From Alteromonas confluentis (GTDB taxonomy: Bacteria > Pseudomonadota > Gammaproteobacteria > Enterobacterales > Alteromonadaceae): 64,000 nt of DNA. This document shows positions 16,952-26,401 of the stretch, in pieces. Both the position numbers and the translations under genes were made by a program. The notes under the pieces were generated by a model. That model was not told the origin of the DNA and ran no database searches. It saw only the letters and a list, made by a program, of their open reading frames with translations. The stretch lies in assembly GCF_001757105.1 (NCBI RefSeq), contig NZ_MDHN01000021.1, positions 124,001-188,000 of the forward strand. The letters are read 5' to 3'. The number at the start of each line of letters is the position of its first letter. The stretch's first letter is position 1.

Positions 16952-19663
16952 ATGACAATTAAAAAACTCTTTACTGTATCAGCGTTGGCCACCGCGCTAA
17001 TGCTAGCGCCCGCGACCATGGCTGCGCCTTATTCTGATACGCCCGACACACAACGACAGATGTGGCCGGGCGCAACCTATAAGCAATCTATCCCCTCGGT
17101 AAAAGACGTATTGGGTTATAACACCGGCGACCGCATTACGTCGCACCCTGATATGTTGCGTTATTTCGAAGCCTTGGCTGAGGCGGCCCCTAACCAGGTA
17201 AAACTGGTTAAATATGCGCAAACCTGGGAAGGCCGCGACTTAATTTATGTGGCCATTGGCTCGCCTGAGCACATTGCCAATCTAGACGCCTTTTCAGAGA
17301 ACATGAACCGTTTGGCTGACCCACGTGAAACGTCTAAAGCGGACGCGAAAAAGCTGATTCAGTCTACCCCGTCTTCAGTATGGTTAGAGCACAGCGTACA
17401 CGGTAATGAAATTAGCAGTACCGATGCTGCCATGATGACAGCCTACCACTTACTTGCCGCCCAGAATGATCCCTTAGTAAACAAGGTCATGGACAACACC
17501 CTGGTGTTCATCGATCCGCTGCAAAACCCGGATGGTCGCAGCCGCTTCATTGCTAATTACTATTCCATGGTGGGTTTAGAAGACAGTGCAGATCGACTGA
17601 GTGTTGATCAGAACGAGCCCTGGCCTCGTGGTCGAAGCAATCACTATTTGTTTGATATGAACCGCGACTGGCTTGCCATTACCCAGCCAGAAACCGCTGG
17701 CCGTATCGACGCACTGAATCACTACAAACCTACCATCGTAATTGACTTACATGAAATGGGCGGCGATTCGAGCTATTTCTTCGTACCTTCTGCCAGCCCT
17801 ATTAACCCGCACATGCAGAAGGCGCAGTTAGATAACAATGATTTAATTGGCAGAAACAACGCCAAGCACTTCGATCGTTTTGGTTTCGACTATTTTACCC
17901 GTGAAGTCTACGACGCTTTCTATCCAGGCTATGGGGACAGCTGGCCAACGTTTTATGGTGCATCAGCGGCAACTTATGAAGTTGCCTCCACCCGCGGCAT
18001 GGCCTATCGCACCACCGATGGCCATGTTGCCTTATTCCGCGAGCCGGTTCAGAAACACTTTGTCGCCTCTATGGCTACTCTGGAGACCGCGGCAGATAAC
18101 CGGGAAAAGATCCTTGGCGATTTTTACCAGTATTCGGTGAATGCCATCGACATGGGTAAAAAAGATGACGAGCGCACCTTTATTATTCCCGCTACCACCG
18201 ACCGTGCAGGCAGTCACCGTCTTGCAACATTGATGGCACAACATGGCGTAGAAGTGACGCAGGCATCTGAAGCATTTAAAGCCTGTGGTAATCGCTACAG
18301 CGAAGGTGCCTACATTATCGATACTGCGCAGCCACGTGGCCGCTTTGTGAAAACCACCTTCACTCAGCAGGTTGATATGTCTGCAGACTTCATCAAAGAG
18401 CAAGAGCGTCGTCGTGGTCGCAAGCTTCGTGACCAGATATATGATGTCACCGCCTGGTCATTGCCGCTGTTGTTCAATATCGAAACCGTCAGTTGTGACG
18501 ATGGCTTATCGGTAAAAGGTTCGCTGGTTGCAGCCGACGACAAATTAAAAGGCAACGTTGAAAACGCGGATGCGTCTGTTGCTTATATTGTACCCTGGGG
18601 CGATGCCGCCGCTGGACGCTTCCTAACAGCAGCGTTGCGTGAAGGTATTCACCTGAAAAGCGCTGACGAAGCGTTTACCCTGGATGACAAGCGCGCATTT
18701 CCTGCCGGGTCACTGATTATTGAAGTGAAAGCCAACGATGGCGATATTCAGCAGCGTATAGAAGGCATTGCTGCGGATACCGGTGCACTGGTGACCGGCG
18801 TCGACACAAGCTGGGTAGTCGATGGCCCGAGCTTTGGCAGCCGCGGCACGCCGCGCATGGTGGCACCGAAAATAGCAATGGCGTGGGATAGCCCCACCAG
18901 TTCGTTGAGTGCGGGTAGCACCCGTTTTATTCTCGAACGCCAGTTTAACTACCCGGTTACCGCTATTCGCAGCGACATGCTGGCCAGCCGCAACCTGAAC
19001 CATTATCAAGTCATTATTCTGCCTTCCGGTTTTTATCAAGGCGCGCTGGGCGAACGAGGCGCCGCAAATCTGAAATCCTGGGTTAATCAAGGCGGTGTAC
19101 TCATTACCCTTGGTTCAGCTACCGCTTTCGTGGCGGGTTCTGAAGCGGGTTTACTGGATGCCAGTATGGAATATGCGCTGAATCAGGATGGCATGAGCCC
19201 GGACGAAACCGCAGACCATCGCGGTCACGTGGACGGTTCTCTCATTAAGGATAAATCTCACCTTATTCAGCGCATTGAAAATGAAAAGCGATCACCAGAC
19301 TATGTAGCCGGTGCATTAGCCAATGTGGAAGTTGATCAAGAGCACTGGCTAACAGCGGGTGTGAACCCCAATGTAGTGAGCATGGTGGTGGGTAACGACA
19401 TCTATGCACCTATTAAATTAGATGCAGGCAAAAACCTGGCCTGGTTTAAAGGAGGCGATGAGTTACTGGCATCGGGTTACTTGTGGAAAGAAAATCAAAA
19501 GCAGATGGCCTACAAGCCCTACCTGATGTATCAACCTTCAGGCAATGGCATGGTTATCAGCTTTACCCAAGACCCATCCAGCCGGGCATTTATGGACGGC
19601 CTGAATGTGATGATGCTAAATGCGGTATTCCGTGGCGCGGCACACGCAACACCTTACCGTTAA
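16952..19663 (+). CDS. Secreted M14-family zinc carboxypeptidase
   Basis: The 903-residue protein has a signal peptide (MTIKKLFTVSALATALMLAPATMAA) and an M14 catalytic domain at about residues 50-380. The zinc motif is 'HSVHGNEISS' (His and Glu), 'DPLQNPDGRSRF' supplies the substrate-binding Asn-Pro-Asp-Gly-Arg, and 'IDLHEMGG' gives the third zinc His. The C-terminal half (about 400-900) includes a flavodoxin/amidotransferase-like region ('YQVIILPSGFYQGALGERGAANLKSWVNQGGVLITLG') seen in long marine M14 peptidases. It probably trims peptides in the periplasm or outside the cell. The exact catalytic Glu was not located with certainty. No operon partners. Confidence 0.85.
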   Translation: MTIKKLFTVSALATALMLAPATMAAPYSDTPDTQRQMWPGATYKQSIPSVKDVLGYNTGDRITSHPDMLRYFEALAEAAPNQVKLVKYAQTWEGRDLIYVAIGSPEHIANLDAFSENMNRLADPRETSKADAKKLIQSTPSSVWLEHSVHGNEISSTDAAMMTAYHLLAAQNDPLVNKVMDNTLVFIDPLQNPDGRSRFIANYYSMVGLEDSADRLSVDQNEPWPRGRSNHYLFDMNRDWLAITQPETAGRIDALNHYKPTIVIDLHEMGGDSSYFFVPSASPINPHMQKAQLDNNDLIGRNNAKHFDRFGFDYFTREVYDAFYPGYGDSWPTFYGASAATYEVASTRGMAYRTTDGHVALFREPVQKHFVASMATLETAADNREKILGDFYQYSVNAIDMGKKDDERTFIIPATTDRAGSHRLATLMAQHGVEVTQASEAFKACGNRYSEGAYIIDTAQPRGRFVKTTFTQQVDMSADFIKEQERRRGRKLRDQIYDVTAWSLPLLFNIETVSCDDGLSVKGSLVAADDKLKGNVENADASVAYIVPWGDAAAGRFLTAALREGIHLKSADEAFTLDDKRAFPAGSLIIEVKANDGDIQQRIEGIAADTGALVTGVDTSWVVDGPSFGSRGTPRMVAPKIAMAWDSPTSSLSAGSTRFILERQFNYPVTAIRSDMLASRNLNHYQVIILPSGFYQGALGERGAANLKSWVNQGGVLITLGSATAFVAGSEAGLLDASMEYALNQDGMSPDETADHRGHVDGSLIKDKSHLIQRIENEKRSPDYVAGALANVEVDQEHWLTAGVNPNVVSMVVGNDIYAPIKLDAGKNLAWFKGGDELLASGYLWKENQKQMAYKPYLMYQPSGNGMVISFTQDPSSRAFMDGLNVMMLNAVFRGAAHATPYR

Positions 19664-19697
19664 TCCCGAAGCACTGTGATGATTGGGAAGACTACCC

Positions 19698-19789
19698 AAA
19701 ACCGGAGAACGAACCGTGACGGAAAACGGCAGTGCAAAATGGAGCAAGACTGACACTCGTCGGGTTTTCCGTTTCACTCAACCCGGTTT
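19698..19789. other. Nested inverted repeats between the M14 and PhoX genes (possible structured RNA)
   Basis: The outer arms AAACCGG (19699-19705) and CCGGTTT (19783-19789) enclose longer inner arms, GTGACGGAAAAC (19716-19727) and GTTTTCCGTTTCAC (19764-19777, with a two-base bulge). The intervening 36 bases have no gene. It could be a 3' end structure of the peptidase mRNA, a repetitive extragenic element or a small RNA; the sequence cannot decide. Confidence 0.35.
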
Positions 19790-19819
19790 AATGTAAACGT
19801 CACAGACGACTGTTAATTA

Positions 19820-19860
19820 AAGAGGTATTGTTACAATATAACAATATCTCTTTTTTATTT
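19820..19860 (+). terminator. Terminator after the M14 peptidase gene
   Basis: AGAGGTATTGTTA and TAACAATATCTCT form a 13-base stem with one G-T pair and a six-base loop, followed by TTTTTTATTTT. Confidence 0.8.
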
Positions 19861-19905
19861 TGTTCTGCTTTTTGAAGCGGATTAATCACCACAAAGAAAA
19901 ACAAT

Positions 19906-21279
19906 ATGATTTCACGTCGACAATTTACCTTTGGAATGGTTGCTTTGTCAGCCGGAAGTACCGCTTTCAGTGGTCTTGCAAATGCCACCGGGGCTTATGG
20001 AAAAGGCAGCCTTAAGACCGCCGCAGGGTTTGGTAAACTTATGCCAGATCCAAAAGGCTTACTAGACCTGCCCGAAGGATTTAGCTACCAAATTATCTCT
20101 GAGCTGGGTGACCCCATGAACGACGGGCTGCATGTGCCAGATAAAGCTGATGGAATGGGCTGTTTCCGGGTTGATGACCATCGCGTTGTGCTGGTACGTA
20201 ACCATGAGCTCAAACCCGGCGATCTCGCCAAGCAGCATACAAGCATTGCCTCGCACAAAACCACCCAGGCCTTTGATACCAACGCTGCGGGAACTGCCCT
20301 ACCTGGTGGCACCAGTAACATTGTGTACAACATGGTTAGCGGTGAAGTTGAAAATCAGTTTATTAGCCTTTGTGGCACCATTCGAAACTGTTCTGGTGGT
20401 ATTACGCCATGGAATACCTGGTTAACCTGCGAAGAAAGTGTGGCTGTACCCTCCGTAGAAAACAGCAAGTCACATGGTTGGGTATTTGAAGTCCCGGCTT
20501 CTGCAGAGCAGTTGGTTGCGCCAGAGCCGCTTAAAGCCATGGGCCGCTTTAATCACGAAGCGGCAGCAGTTGACCCGAAATCCGGCATTGTCTATATGAC
20601 GGAAGACCGTGGCGACAGCTTGTTCTACCGCTTCATCCCAACTGTGGCAGGTAAACTCGCTGAAGGTGGACGCTTACAAGCGTTGGTCATTAAGGGGAGT
20701 AAGCAGTTTGATAGCCGAAACTGGGCCGATGTCAAAATGCCTGCAGCCCAATGGTTTGATGCCGAATGGATTGATTTGGAAAATCCGGAAAGCCCGGAAG
20801 ATGATTTGCGTCAACGGGGCTACGCGGATGGCGCTGCATTATTTGCCCGGGGCGAAGGTATTCACTGGGGCGATGGTGAACTTTATTTTTGCTGTACCAA
20901 TGGTGGCAATAAACAGCTTGGTCAGATCATGCGTTATCAACCCTCAACGGTTGAAGGCACGGAAGGTGAAAAAGCCAATCCGGGCCGGATTCAGCTATTT
21001 TTAGAAAGCACAGATAAAGCCCTGTTCAATTTTGGTGACAACCTAACCGTGGCCCCGTTTGGCGACCTCATTGTGTGTGAAGATCAATACACCGATATCG
21101 TCGACAATCATCTTCGGGGCGTCACACCTGAAGGCAGGGTGTACAACTTCGCTAAATTACGGGCCCAAACGGAACTGGCAGGGGCTTGTTTCTCCCCTGA
21201 TGGCAGCACCTTATTCGTTAATTTGTATGCCCCGGCGAAAACCCTCGCAATAACCGGCCCTTGGTCGGTGAGAAGCTAA
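19906..21279 (+). CDS. PhoX/DUF839-family phosphatase, Tat-exported
   Basis: The 457-residue protein opens with a Tat-type leader (MISRRQFTFGMVALSAGSTAFSGLA-like, with SRRQF). The body has PhoX family blocks: 'VDDHRVVLVRNHEL', 'GGTSNIVYN', 'SGGITPWNTWLTCEE', 'MGRFNHEAAAVDPKSGIVYMTEDRGDSLFYRF', 'GEGIHWGDGELYF', 'DNLTVAPFGDLIVCEDQ' and 'GACFSPDGSTLFVNL'. PhoX enzymes are calcium/iron-dependent alkaline phosphatases that free phosphate from organic esters in the periplasm. This member is shorter than classical PhoX (about 650 residues), so substrate range may differ. I see no convincing Pho box upstream. Confidence 0.82.
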   Translation: MISRRQFTFGMVALSAGSTAFSGLANATGAYGKGSLKTAAGFGKLMPDPKGLLDLPEGFSYQIISELGDPMNDGLHVPDKADGMGCFRVDDHRVVLVRNHELKPGDLAKQHTSIASHKTTQAFDTNAAGTALPGGTSNIVYNMVSGEVENQFISLCGTIRNCSGGITPWNTWLTCEESVAVPSVENSKSHGWVFEVPASAEQLVAPEPLKAMGRFNHEAAAVDPKSGIVYMTEDRGDSLFYRFIPTVAGKLAEGGRLQALVIKGSKQFDSRNWADVKMPAAQWFDAEWIDLENPESPEDDLRQRGYADGAALFARGEGIHWGDGELYFCCTNGGNKQLGQIMRYQPSTVEGTEGEKANPGRIQLFLESTDKALFNFGDNLTVAPFGDLIVCEDQYTDIVDNHLRGVTPEGRVYNFAKLRAQTELAGACFSPDGSTLFVNLYAPAKTLAITGPWSVRS

Positions 21280-21301
21280 AATTCCCCCCTATCCCGCCAA
21301 T

Positions 21302-21340
21302 GTCGGCAGGTGTTTTTGAATAAAAATAACACCTGTCGAC
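21302..21340. terminator. Strong hairpin after the PhoX gene
   Basis: GTCGGCAGGTGTT and AACACCTGTCGAC form a 13-base stem with one G-T pair. No T run follows the stem, so it may be an mRNA-stabilising hairpin and not an intrinsic terminator. Confidence 0.45.
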
Positions 21341-21459
21341 AACGACATGCGCCGCAAACAGATTAATTTTCAAACAAATTACTACTCCAATTCCGATTTC
21401 CTTCGTATAGTTACAATGAAAATGCTGCAAAGCAGCAAAAATTTGACGAGGGAAGCCAA

Positions 21460-22452
21460 ATGAAACCACTTACCATCAACTTGGCATTGCAAGGTGGCGG
21501 CGCGCATGGTGCATTTACCTGGGGTGTATTATCTCGACTTCTCGATGAGCAGTGGCTGAGCTTCGAGGGAGTGAGCGGCACCAGCGCAGGTGCAATGAAT
21601 GCGGTAATGCTGGCGGAAGGCTGGCGGAAAGGCGGGCGTCAGGGTGCAAAAGACCAATTGCGCGATTTCTGGCATGCCATTGCAGAAAAAGGCATTAAAA
21701 TGCCAGTGCCTAATTTTATTGAGCAGTCAGTCAACAAGCTCTTTATGAGCATGTTTGAACAATTTTCCCCGTATGACATTAACGTGCTTGATATTAATCC
21801 GCTAAAAGATGTGCTCGTCGACCTGGTCGATTTTAAAGCGCTGCAGCTTGCCTGCCCGCACTCGCTGTTTATTGCTGCTACTGAAGTAACCACCGGAAAA
21901 CTGGAATTATTTCGCGAACAAGAGTTAACCGTTGAACATGTATTGGCCTCCGCGTGTTTACCGAATCTCTATAAAGCCGTAGAAATTCACAATAAACACT
22001 ACTGGGATGGTGGCTATTCTGGTAATCCTGCGGTATATCCGCTAATTCACGATTGTGAAGCAGAAGACGTGTTAATTGTGCTGCTGCAGCCCTTGCAGCG
22101 CACCGTTTTGCCACAAAAAACCGCGCAAATTAAAGATCGGGTGAACGAACTTACCTTTCATTGTGCGTTTCTGCGAGAAATGCGAGGTATCCTCGATGTG
22201 AAAATGTCATCACAACGCTGGGGCTTGGTATCTGGCGAGTTCGAGAAAAAAATACGTCAGATGCATACGCACCTTATCGAAAACGAAGAACTTATGAATT
22301 CGCTTGACCAATTTAGTAAGTACAATAGCTCAAGTGAGTTTCTTCAATGTTTATATGACGAAGGCGTTGCCACAGCTGAACATTGGCTTGAGACCAATAG
22401 CGGCGATCTCGGCAAGCGAGACAGTTGCGATGTCGTGGGTTTGTTTAGTTAG
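21460..22452 (+). CDS. Patatin-like phospholipase
   Basis: The 330-residue protein shows all patatin hallmarks: the oxyanion loop 'QGGGAHGAF' (residues 11-19), nucleophile Ser42 in 'GTSAG' and the dyad Asp183 in 'DGGYSGNP'. There is no signal peptide, so it is cytoplasmic or membrane-associated. Patatins hydrolyse acyl esters of phospholipids. The layout 'LALQGGGAHGAFTWGVLSRLL ... RDFW' matches the bacterial subgroup often found near polyhydroxyalkanoate genes, although none are visible here. GAGGGA precedes the ATG. Monocistronic. Confidence 0.88.
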   Translation: MKPLTINLALQGGGAHGAFTWGVLSRLLDEQWLSFEGVSGTSAGAMNAVMLAEGWRKGGRQGAKDQLRDFWHAIAEKGIKMPVPNFIEQSVNKLFMSMFEQFSPYDINVLDINPLKDVLVDLVDFKALQLACPHSLFIAATEVTTGKLELFREQELTVEHVLASACLPNLYKAVEIHNKHYWDGGYSGNPAVYPLIHDCEAEDVLIVLLQPLQRTVLPQKTAQIKDRVNELTFHCAFLREMRGILDVKMSSQRWGLVSGEFEKKIRQMHTHLIENEELMNSLDQFSKYNSSSEFLQCLYDEGVATAEHWLETNSGDLGKRDSCDVVGLFS

Positions 22453-22541
22453 TATAGAAAACGAAAAGACTACCCTCACCCGCCGTTGATGATTACAATA
22501 TCAGCTCAGATTTTTCAGATAGTACCCGGCAGGAGTAGTCC

Positions 22542-23705
22542 ATGGACACGGTCAAACGTGAATTTCAGCAAGCTTTTCAACGCTTTGATCGCTGGCTCTC
22601 GCAGGAGCTCTTGCCAAAATGGACAACACTCGGTTTTGCCGATAGTGGTGCTGCATTAGAGCGTTTTAACGCGCAAGGCCAGCCAGACTGGCAGGCAGAT
22701 AAACGTTTGCGGGTACAAGCCAGACAGCTATTTACGTTGTCGTACAGCTACAAAAATGGTCTGATACCTGAGGCAAAAGCGTTAGCCGCTGGGGTAAATC
22801 GTTTTATAGACACAGTGTGTCAAGACAGCCTACCCGGCTATTACCCTATGTCGTTAGATGCATCTGACAACATCAAAAACGCGCACGCCGACCTCTATGA
22901 CATCGCCTTTTTCTTTCTCGCCTTTGCCTGGCAAAAATCTGCTTTTAATGACGACAGCGCACTTGAAAAAGCCCGCGCTCTGGCCTTGCACATTAACGAT
23001 GTATTAGCCAGTGAACATGGGGGCTGGTTAGAAGGCACTTACATTCATGACGTGCGTTGTCAAAATCCGCACATGCACTTGTTCGAAGCATTTCTGGAAC
23101 TGTACGCGGCAAGTCGAGATACGTTTTGGCTAGACATGTCTGCGAGCATTTACACGTTATTTGAAAAACACTTTTACGACGCCCAACATGGCGTGTTGCT
23201 CGAATTTTTCACCGTGGACTGGCAACCCTGCCCAGATAAAGGCACCGTTGTGGAACCGGGTCATATGATGGAATGGGTGTGGTTATTAAATCAGTATCAA
23301 CGCCACAGTGGCATCAGCACGCAGCATTATCAGCAAACGCTTTACACCAACGCCCGTCAAATGGGTCTACCAGACGGTTATCGCTGGCTGGCAGATACTG
23401 TAACCCCTCAGGGAGAAGTGGTTTCTGAAACTTTTAAAAGTTGGCCGATGACAGAATGGATTAAAGCTGCTCTGGTCATGCGGGATCACGCCGACGCCTC
23501 CACCAGCAATCACTACATTTCTGATGCCACATTTGCCATTAACCAACTTATAGACGGCTTTTCCCACCCAACGCTACCGGCTCATTATACGTATGTGATT
23601 GCCGCCGACGGCACGCCGGTGGAAGCAATGATGCCAGCAAGTACCTTGTATCACTTATGTATGGCACACCAAGAAGCCCGCTCACTTTACAGTGAGCTGG
23701 TCTGA
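22542..23705 (+). CDS. AGE-family sugar isomerase/epimerase
   Basis: The 387-residue protein matches the N-acylglucosamine 2-epimerase fold (alpha6/alpha6 barrel). 'LRVQARQLFTLSYSYKNGL' is the conserved Arg-Gln helix, 'NPHMHLFEAFLELYAAS' the His-bearing catalytic helix and 'VEPGHMMEWVWLL' the Glu-His pair. Members interconvert mannose/fructose/glucose, N-acylglucosamines or cellobiose/epilactose; the motif set fits mannose isomerase-type proteins best, by inference. AGGAG precedes the ATG by six bases. The next gene is a GMC sugar dehydrogenase in the same direction, 308 bases away. Confidence 0.83.
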   Translation: MDTVKREFQQAFQRFDRWLSQELLPKWTTLGFADSGAALERFNAQGQPDWQADKRLRVQARQLFTLSYSYKNGLIPEAKALAAGVNRFIDTVCQDSLPGYYPMSLDASDNIKNAHADLYDIAFFFLAFAWQKSAFNDDSALEKARALALHINDVLASEHGGWLEGTYIHDVRCQNPHMHLFEAFLELYAASRDTFWLDMSASIYTLFEKHFYDAQHGVLLEFFTVDWQPCPDKGTVVEPGHMMEWVWLLNQYQRHSGISTQHYQQTLYTNARQMGLPDGYRWLADTVTPQGEVVSETFKSWPMTEWIKAALVMRDHADASTSNHYISDATFAINQLIDGFSHPTLPAHYTYVIAADGTPVEAMMPASTLYHLCMAHQEARSLYSELV

Positions 23706-24013
23706 CACCGAGAGCCAGAAAAGCAAATTTAACAATGACGCACTGTTTAGTCTCGATGGCTTTATCGCAGCAAAACAAGGCCATATGCCACATGCGAGTA
23801 AGCGCTTTCATAAAAATTTATTCTTAACCGCCCTCTTTATACAAATTATTAATGACATCGATGACATTAATACATTATAGTGTTATTAAATTTACTTTTT
23901 GTTAACTCCGTTGATTGAAATTCCGGACGATCCGGTTAAGGTCAATCCACCATTCGGCTCACCACAACTCTTTGAGAGACGGCCGGAAAACAAAAACAGC
24001 AACAGGGGCGAAA
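23706..24013. promoter_or_regulatory. Upstream region of the GMC dehydrogenase operon
   Basis: This 308-base region carries no gene. It contains the operator-like TGACATCGATGACA (23853-23866), a small palindrome CCGGACGATCCGG (23923-23935) and an AAGCGCTT core (23800-23807). A promoter is expected between the first operator and the ATG. Confidence 0.5.
23853..23866. promoter_or_regulatory. Operator-like near-palindrome before the GMC operon
   Basis: TGACATCGATGACA differs at one base from the perfect palindrome TGACATCGATGTCA. The same motif occurs twice between the GH3 and Oar-like receptor genes. The even-length palindrome with central CG is the usual form of LacI-family operators. Confidence 0.5.
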
Positions 24014-25705
24014 ATGTCTAAGAATACCTACGATGCTATCGTTATAGGCTCTGGGATCAGTGGCGGCTGGGCCGCCAAAGAGCTCACCGAAAAAGGTCTG
24101 AAAGTATTGATGCTTGAACGTGGTCAAAATGTTGAGCACGTTAAAGACTACACCAACATGACCAAAAACCTATGGGACTACCCTCACCACGGTCGTCCAA
24201 GTCTGGAACAGTTAGCTGCTGAACCCAACATGGCCCGCGGTAAAGGTTATCCTTTCAATGAACCGACTATGGGGGCATGGGCCAGCGCGAGTACTTCTCC
24301 TTACGTTGAAAAAGAGCCGTTCCAATGGTTCCGTGCTTATCAGGTAGGTGGCCGTTCATTGCTGTGGGGTCGTCAGTCTTACCGCCTTAACCCTGAAGAT
24401 TTTATGGCTAATGGCAAAGAAGGCGTTGGTGTAGATTGGCCAATTCGTTATGAAGACGTGGCCCCCTGGTATTCTTATGTTGAAAAGTTTGCTGGTATTT
24501 CAGGAAGTCGTGACGGTCTGGACGTATTACCAGACGGCGAGTTCCTACCTGCTTTCGCATTCAACGCCGTAGAAAAAGACTTACAAGCACGCCTGAAAAA
24601 GCAATACAAAGGCGAGCGTCACATTATCATGGGCCGTACTGCGCATATTACCGAACAGCGCCCAGAACAAGGTCGAGTAAAATGTCAGCACCGTGATAAG
24701 TGCTGGACGGGTTGTCCATTCGGCGGTTACTTCAGTACTCAGTCGGCTACCCTGCCCGCAGCGCTGAAAACCGGTAACCTGACACTGCGCCCTCTGTCTA
24801 TTGTAAAAGAACTGATTTACGACAAAGACACCAAACGCGTAACCGGCGTTGAAATTGTTGATTCAGAAACCGGCCTTACCGAAGTGTTCCACAGCAAAAT
24901 TGTGTTCTTGAATGCATCAGCACTGAACTCAGCGTGGTTGCTAATGAACTCTGCACGCGACGTGTGGGACAACGGTTTGGGTTCAAGCTCTGGTGAACTG
25001 GGCCACAACGTGATGGATCACCATTACATGCTTGGCGGTATGGCTGAAGTACCAGGGCATCTCGACAAGTATATTTATGGTCGCCGCCCTACCGGTTTCT
25101 ATATTCCTCGCTTTGCTAACTGGGGTAACGACAAACGTGACTTCCTGCGTGGCTTCGGCTTCCAGGGTAATGCCTCTCGTTCAGGCTTCAGTCGCGATGC
25201 CAGTGGAATGGGTATTGGTGCAGGTTTGAAAGACGGCCTGAGTGAGCCAGGTCCGTGGAGCGTGTCGACAGTAGGCTTCGGTGAAATTCTGCCAGATCAC
25301 AGAAACAAAGTGAGCCTCAACCATGACGTGAAAGACGCGTGGGGACTGCCGGTACTGGAAATGGACGCGAAAATTCGCGACAACGAATTGAAAATGCGTA
25401 AGGCAATGAAAGAAGACATCGTTGAGATGTTCGACAGCATTGGTCTTAAGAACGCCACCGCCTGGGAAACCACTTACCATATGGGTAAAGGTATTCATGA
25501 AATGGGTACTGCTCGCATGGGCCGCGATCCGAAAACCTCTGTGCTCAACAAGCACAACCAGGTGTGGGATGCACCCAACGTATTTGTGACAGATGGCGCT
25601 TGTATGACATCGTCTTCATGCGTAAACCCATCACTGACTTACATGGCATTGACAGCCCGCGCCGCTGACTTTGCAGTAGAAGAACTGAAGCGGGGGAACC
25701 TATAA
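24014..25705 (+). CDS. GMC-type flavin sugar/alcohol dehydrogenase, large subunit
   Basis: 563 residues from ATG 24014, preceded by AGGGGCG; an upstream TTG is rejected. The N-terminus has the FAD motif 'GSGISGGWAAKELTEKG'. 'QVGGRSLLWGRQSYR' follows the GMC pattern, a cysteine cluster 'CQHRDKCWTGCPFGG' (residues about 220-234) recalls the hinge Fe-S cysteines of FAD-dependent glucose/fructose/glucoside dehydrogenases, and 'GIHEMGTARMG ... CVNPSLTYMAL' holds the catalytic His and Asn. It lacks a signal peptide and should be exported by hitch-hiking on its Tat-bearing small subunit, with which it overlaps by one base. A glucoside 3-dehydrogenase or similar periplasmic sugar oxidase is likely. 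Confidence 0.85.
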   Translation: MSKNTYDAIVIGSGISGGWAAKELTEKGLKVLMLERGQNVEHVKDYTNMTKNLWDYPHHGRPSLEQLAAEPNMARGKGYPFNEPTMGAWASASTSPYVEKEPFQWFRAYQVGGRSLLWGRQSYRLNPEDFMANGKEGVGVDWPIRYEDVAPWYSYVEKFAGISGSRDGLDVLPDGEFLPAFAFNAVEKDLQARLKKQYKGERHIIMGRTAHITEQRPEQGRVKCQHRDKCWTGCPFGGYFSTQSATLPAALKTGNLTLRPLSIVKELIYDKDTKRVTGVEIVDSETGLTEVFHSKIVFLNASALNSAWLLMNSARDVWDNGLGSSSGELGHNVMDHHYMLGGMAEVPGHLDKYIYGRRPTGFYIPRFANWGNDKRDFLRGFGFQGNASRSGFSRDASGMGIGAGLKDGLSEPGPWSVSTVGFGEILPDHRNKVSLNHDVKDAWGLPVLEMDAKIRDNELKMRKAMKEDIVEMFDSIGLKNATAWETTYHMGKGIHEMGTARMGRDPKTSVLNKHNQVWDAPNVFVTDGACMTSSSCVNPSLTYMALTARAADFAVEELKRGNL

Positions 25706-26307
25706 TGGAACGTCGTGCACTATTAAAACTGATTGCTACCGCTACCGGTGCTGGGCTGGTTTGCTCTCCGGCCATGGCCGTATGGGAAGAACAAGCCCCG
25801 CTAACTACCGTTGCGCAATCCGGACTTTCTGATGCCACCGTGGCATTAATCACCGAACTGTGTGAAACCGTTCTGCCTCGCACTGACACGCCGGGAGCGA
25901 AAGATGCCGGGCTGCCTACTTTCTTCATTGGTATGATGCGTGAGGGCTACACTGCCGAACAGCAAAAACTGATGGAGGCTGGCTTTGCAGATGTCGATGC
26001 CCGCGCTAAAAATCAGTACGGAAAACTGTTTGTTAGCCTGAATAATAAGCAAAAAACCGAACTCGCTTCAGCGCTAGATACCGAAGCGCTTGCCTTTAAC
26101 AATGGCGAGAGCACAGGTTGGGATGGCAGCGATTATGAAGGGTTACCACATTATTTCACGCTGTACAAACAGCTGATGATTTTCGGTTTCTTCACTTCAA
26201 AAGTCGGCGGTACGCAGGTACTGCGTCACGTGGATATTCCCGGTGACTACCGCGATATCGAATACAAAAAAGGCGATAAAGCCTGGATGACGGTGTGGCC
26301 ACTTTAA
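25705..26307 (+). CDS. Gluconate 2-dehydrogenase subunit 3-family small subunit
   Basis: The 200-residue protein begins with a twin-arginine leader (MERRALLKLIATATGAGLVCSPAMA). The mature part shows the subunit-3 pattern 'LITELCETVLPRTDTPGAKDAGLPTF' and 'TSKVGGTQVLRHVDIPGDYR'. In gluconate and glucoside dehydrogenases this subunit pairs with the GMC flavoprotein and carries it across the membrane. Its ATG overlaps the large-subunit stop (TAATG). The usual cytochrome c subunit is not encoded in this window, so electrons may pass to another carrier. Confidence 0.87.
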   Translation: MERRALLKLIATATGAGLVCSPAMAVWEEQAPLTTVAQSGLSDATVALITELCETVLPRTDTPGAKDAGLPTFFIGMMREGYTAEQQKLMEAGFADVDARAKNQYGKLFVSLNNKQKTELASALDTEALAFNNGESTGWDGSDYEGLPHYFTLYKQLMIFGFFTSKVGGTQVLRHVDIPGDYRDIEYKKGDKAWMTVWPL

Positions 26308-26334
26308 GTCTTACCCGCCAAGGTTAACGCAGAT

Positions 26335-26365
26335 AAAACGGGAGTTTTTCACTCCCGTTTTTTAT
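26335..26365 (+). terminator. Terminator of the GMC dehydrogenase operon
   Basis: AAAACGGGAGT and ACTCCCGTTTT enclose a TTTTC loop and are followed by TTATTC. Confidence 0.85.
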
Positions 26366-26401
26366 TCTCTAAAAGTAAACCCACCAGCCCGAACGCTGAC
26401 A

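Noticed and set aside
23692-23880. Small plus-strand frame overlapping the end of the AGE-family gene
   Set aside because: It begins inside the upstream gene without a ribosome site and covers the operator-like site.
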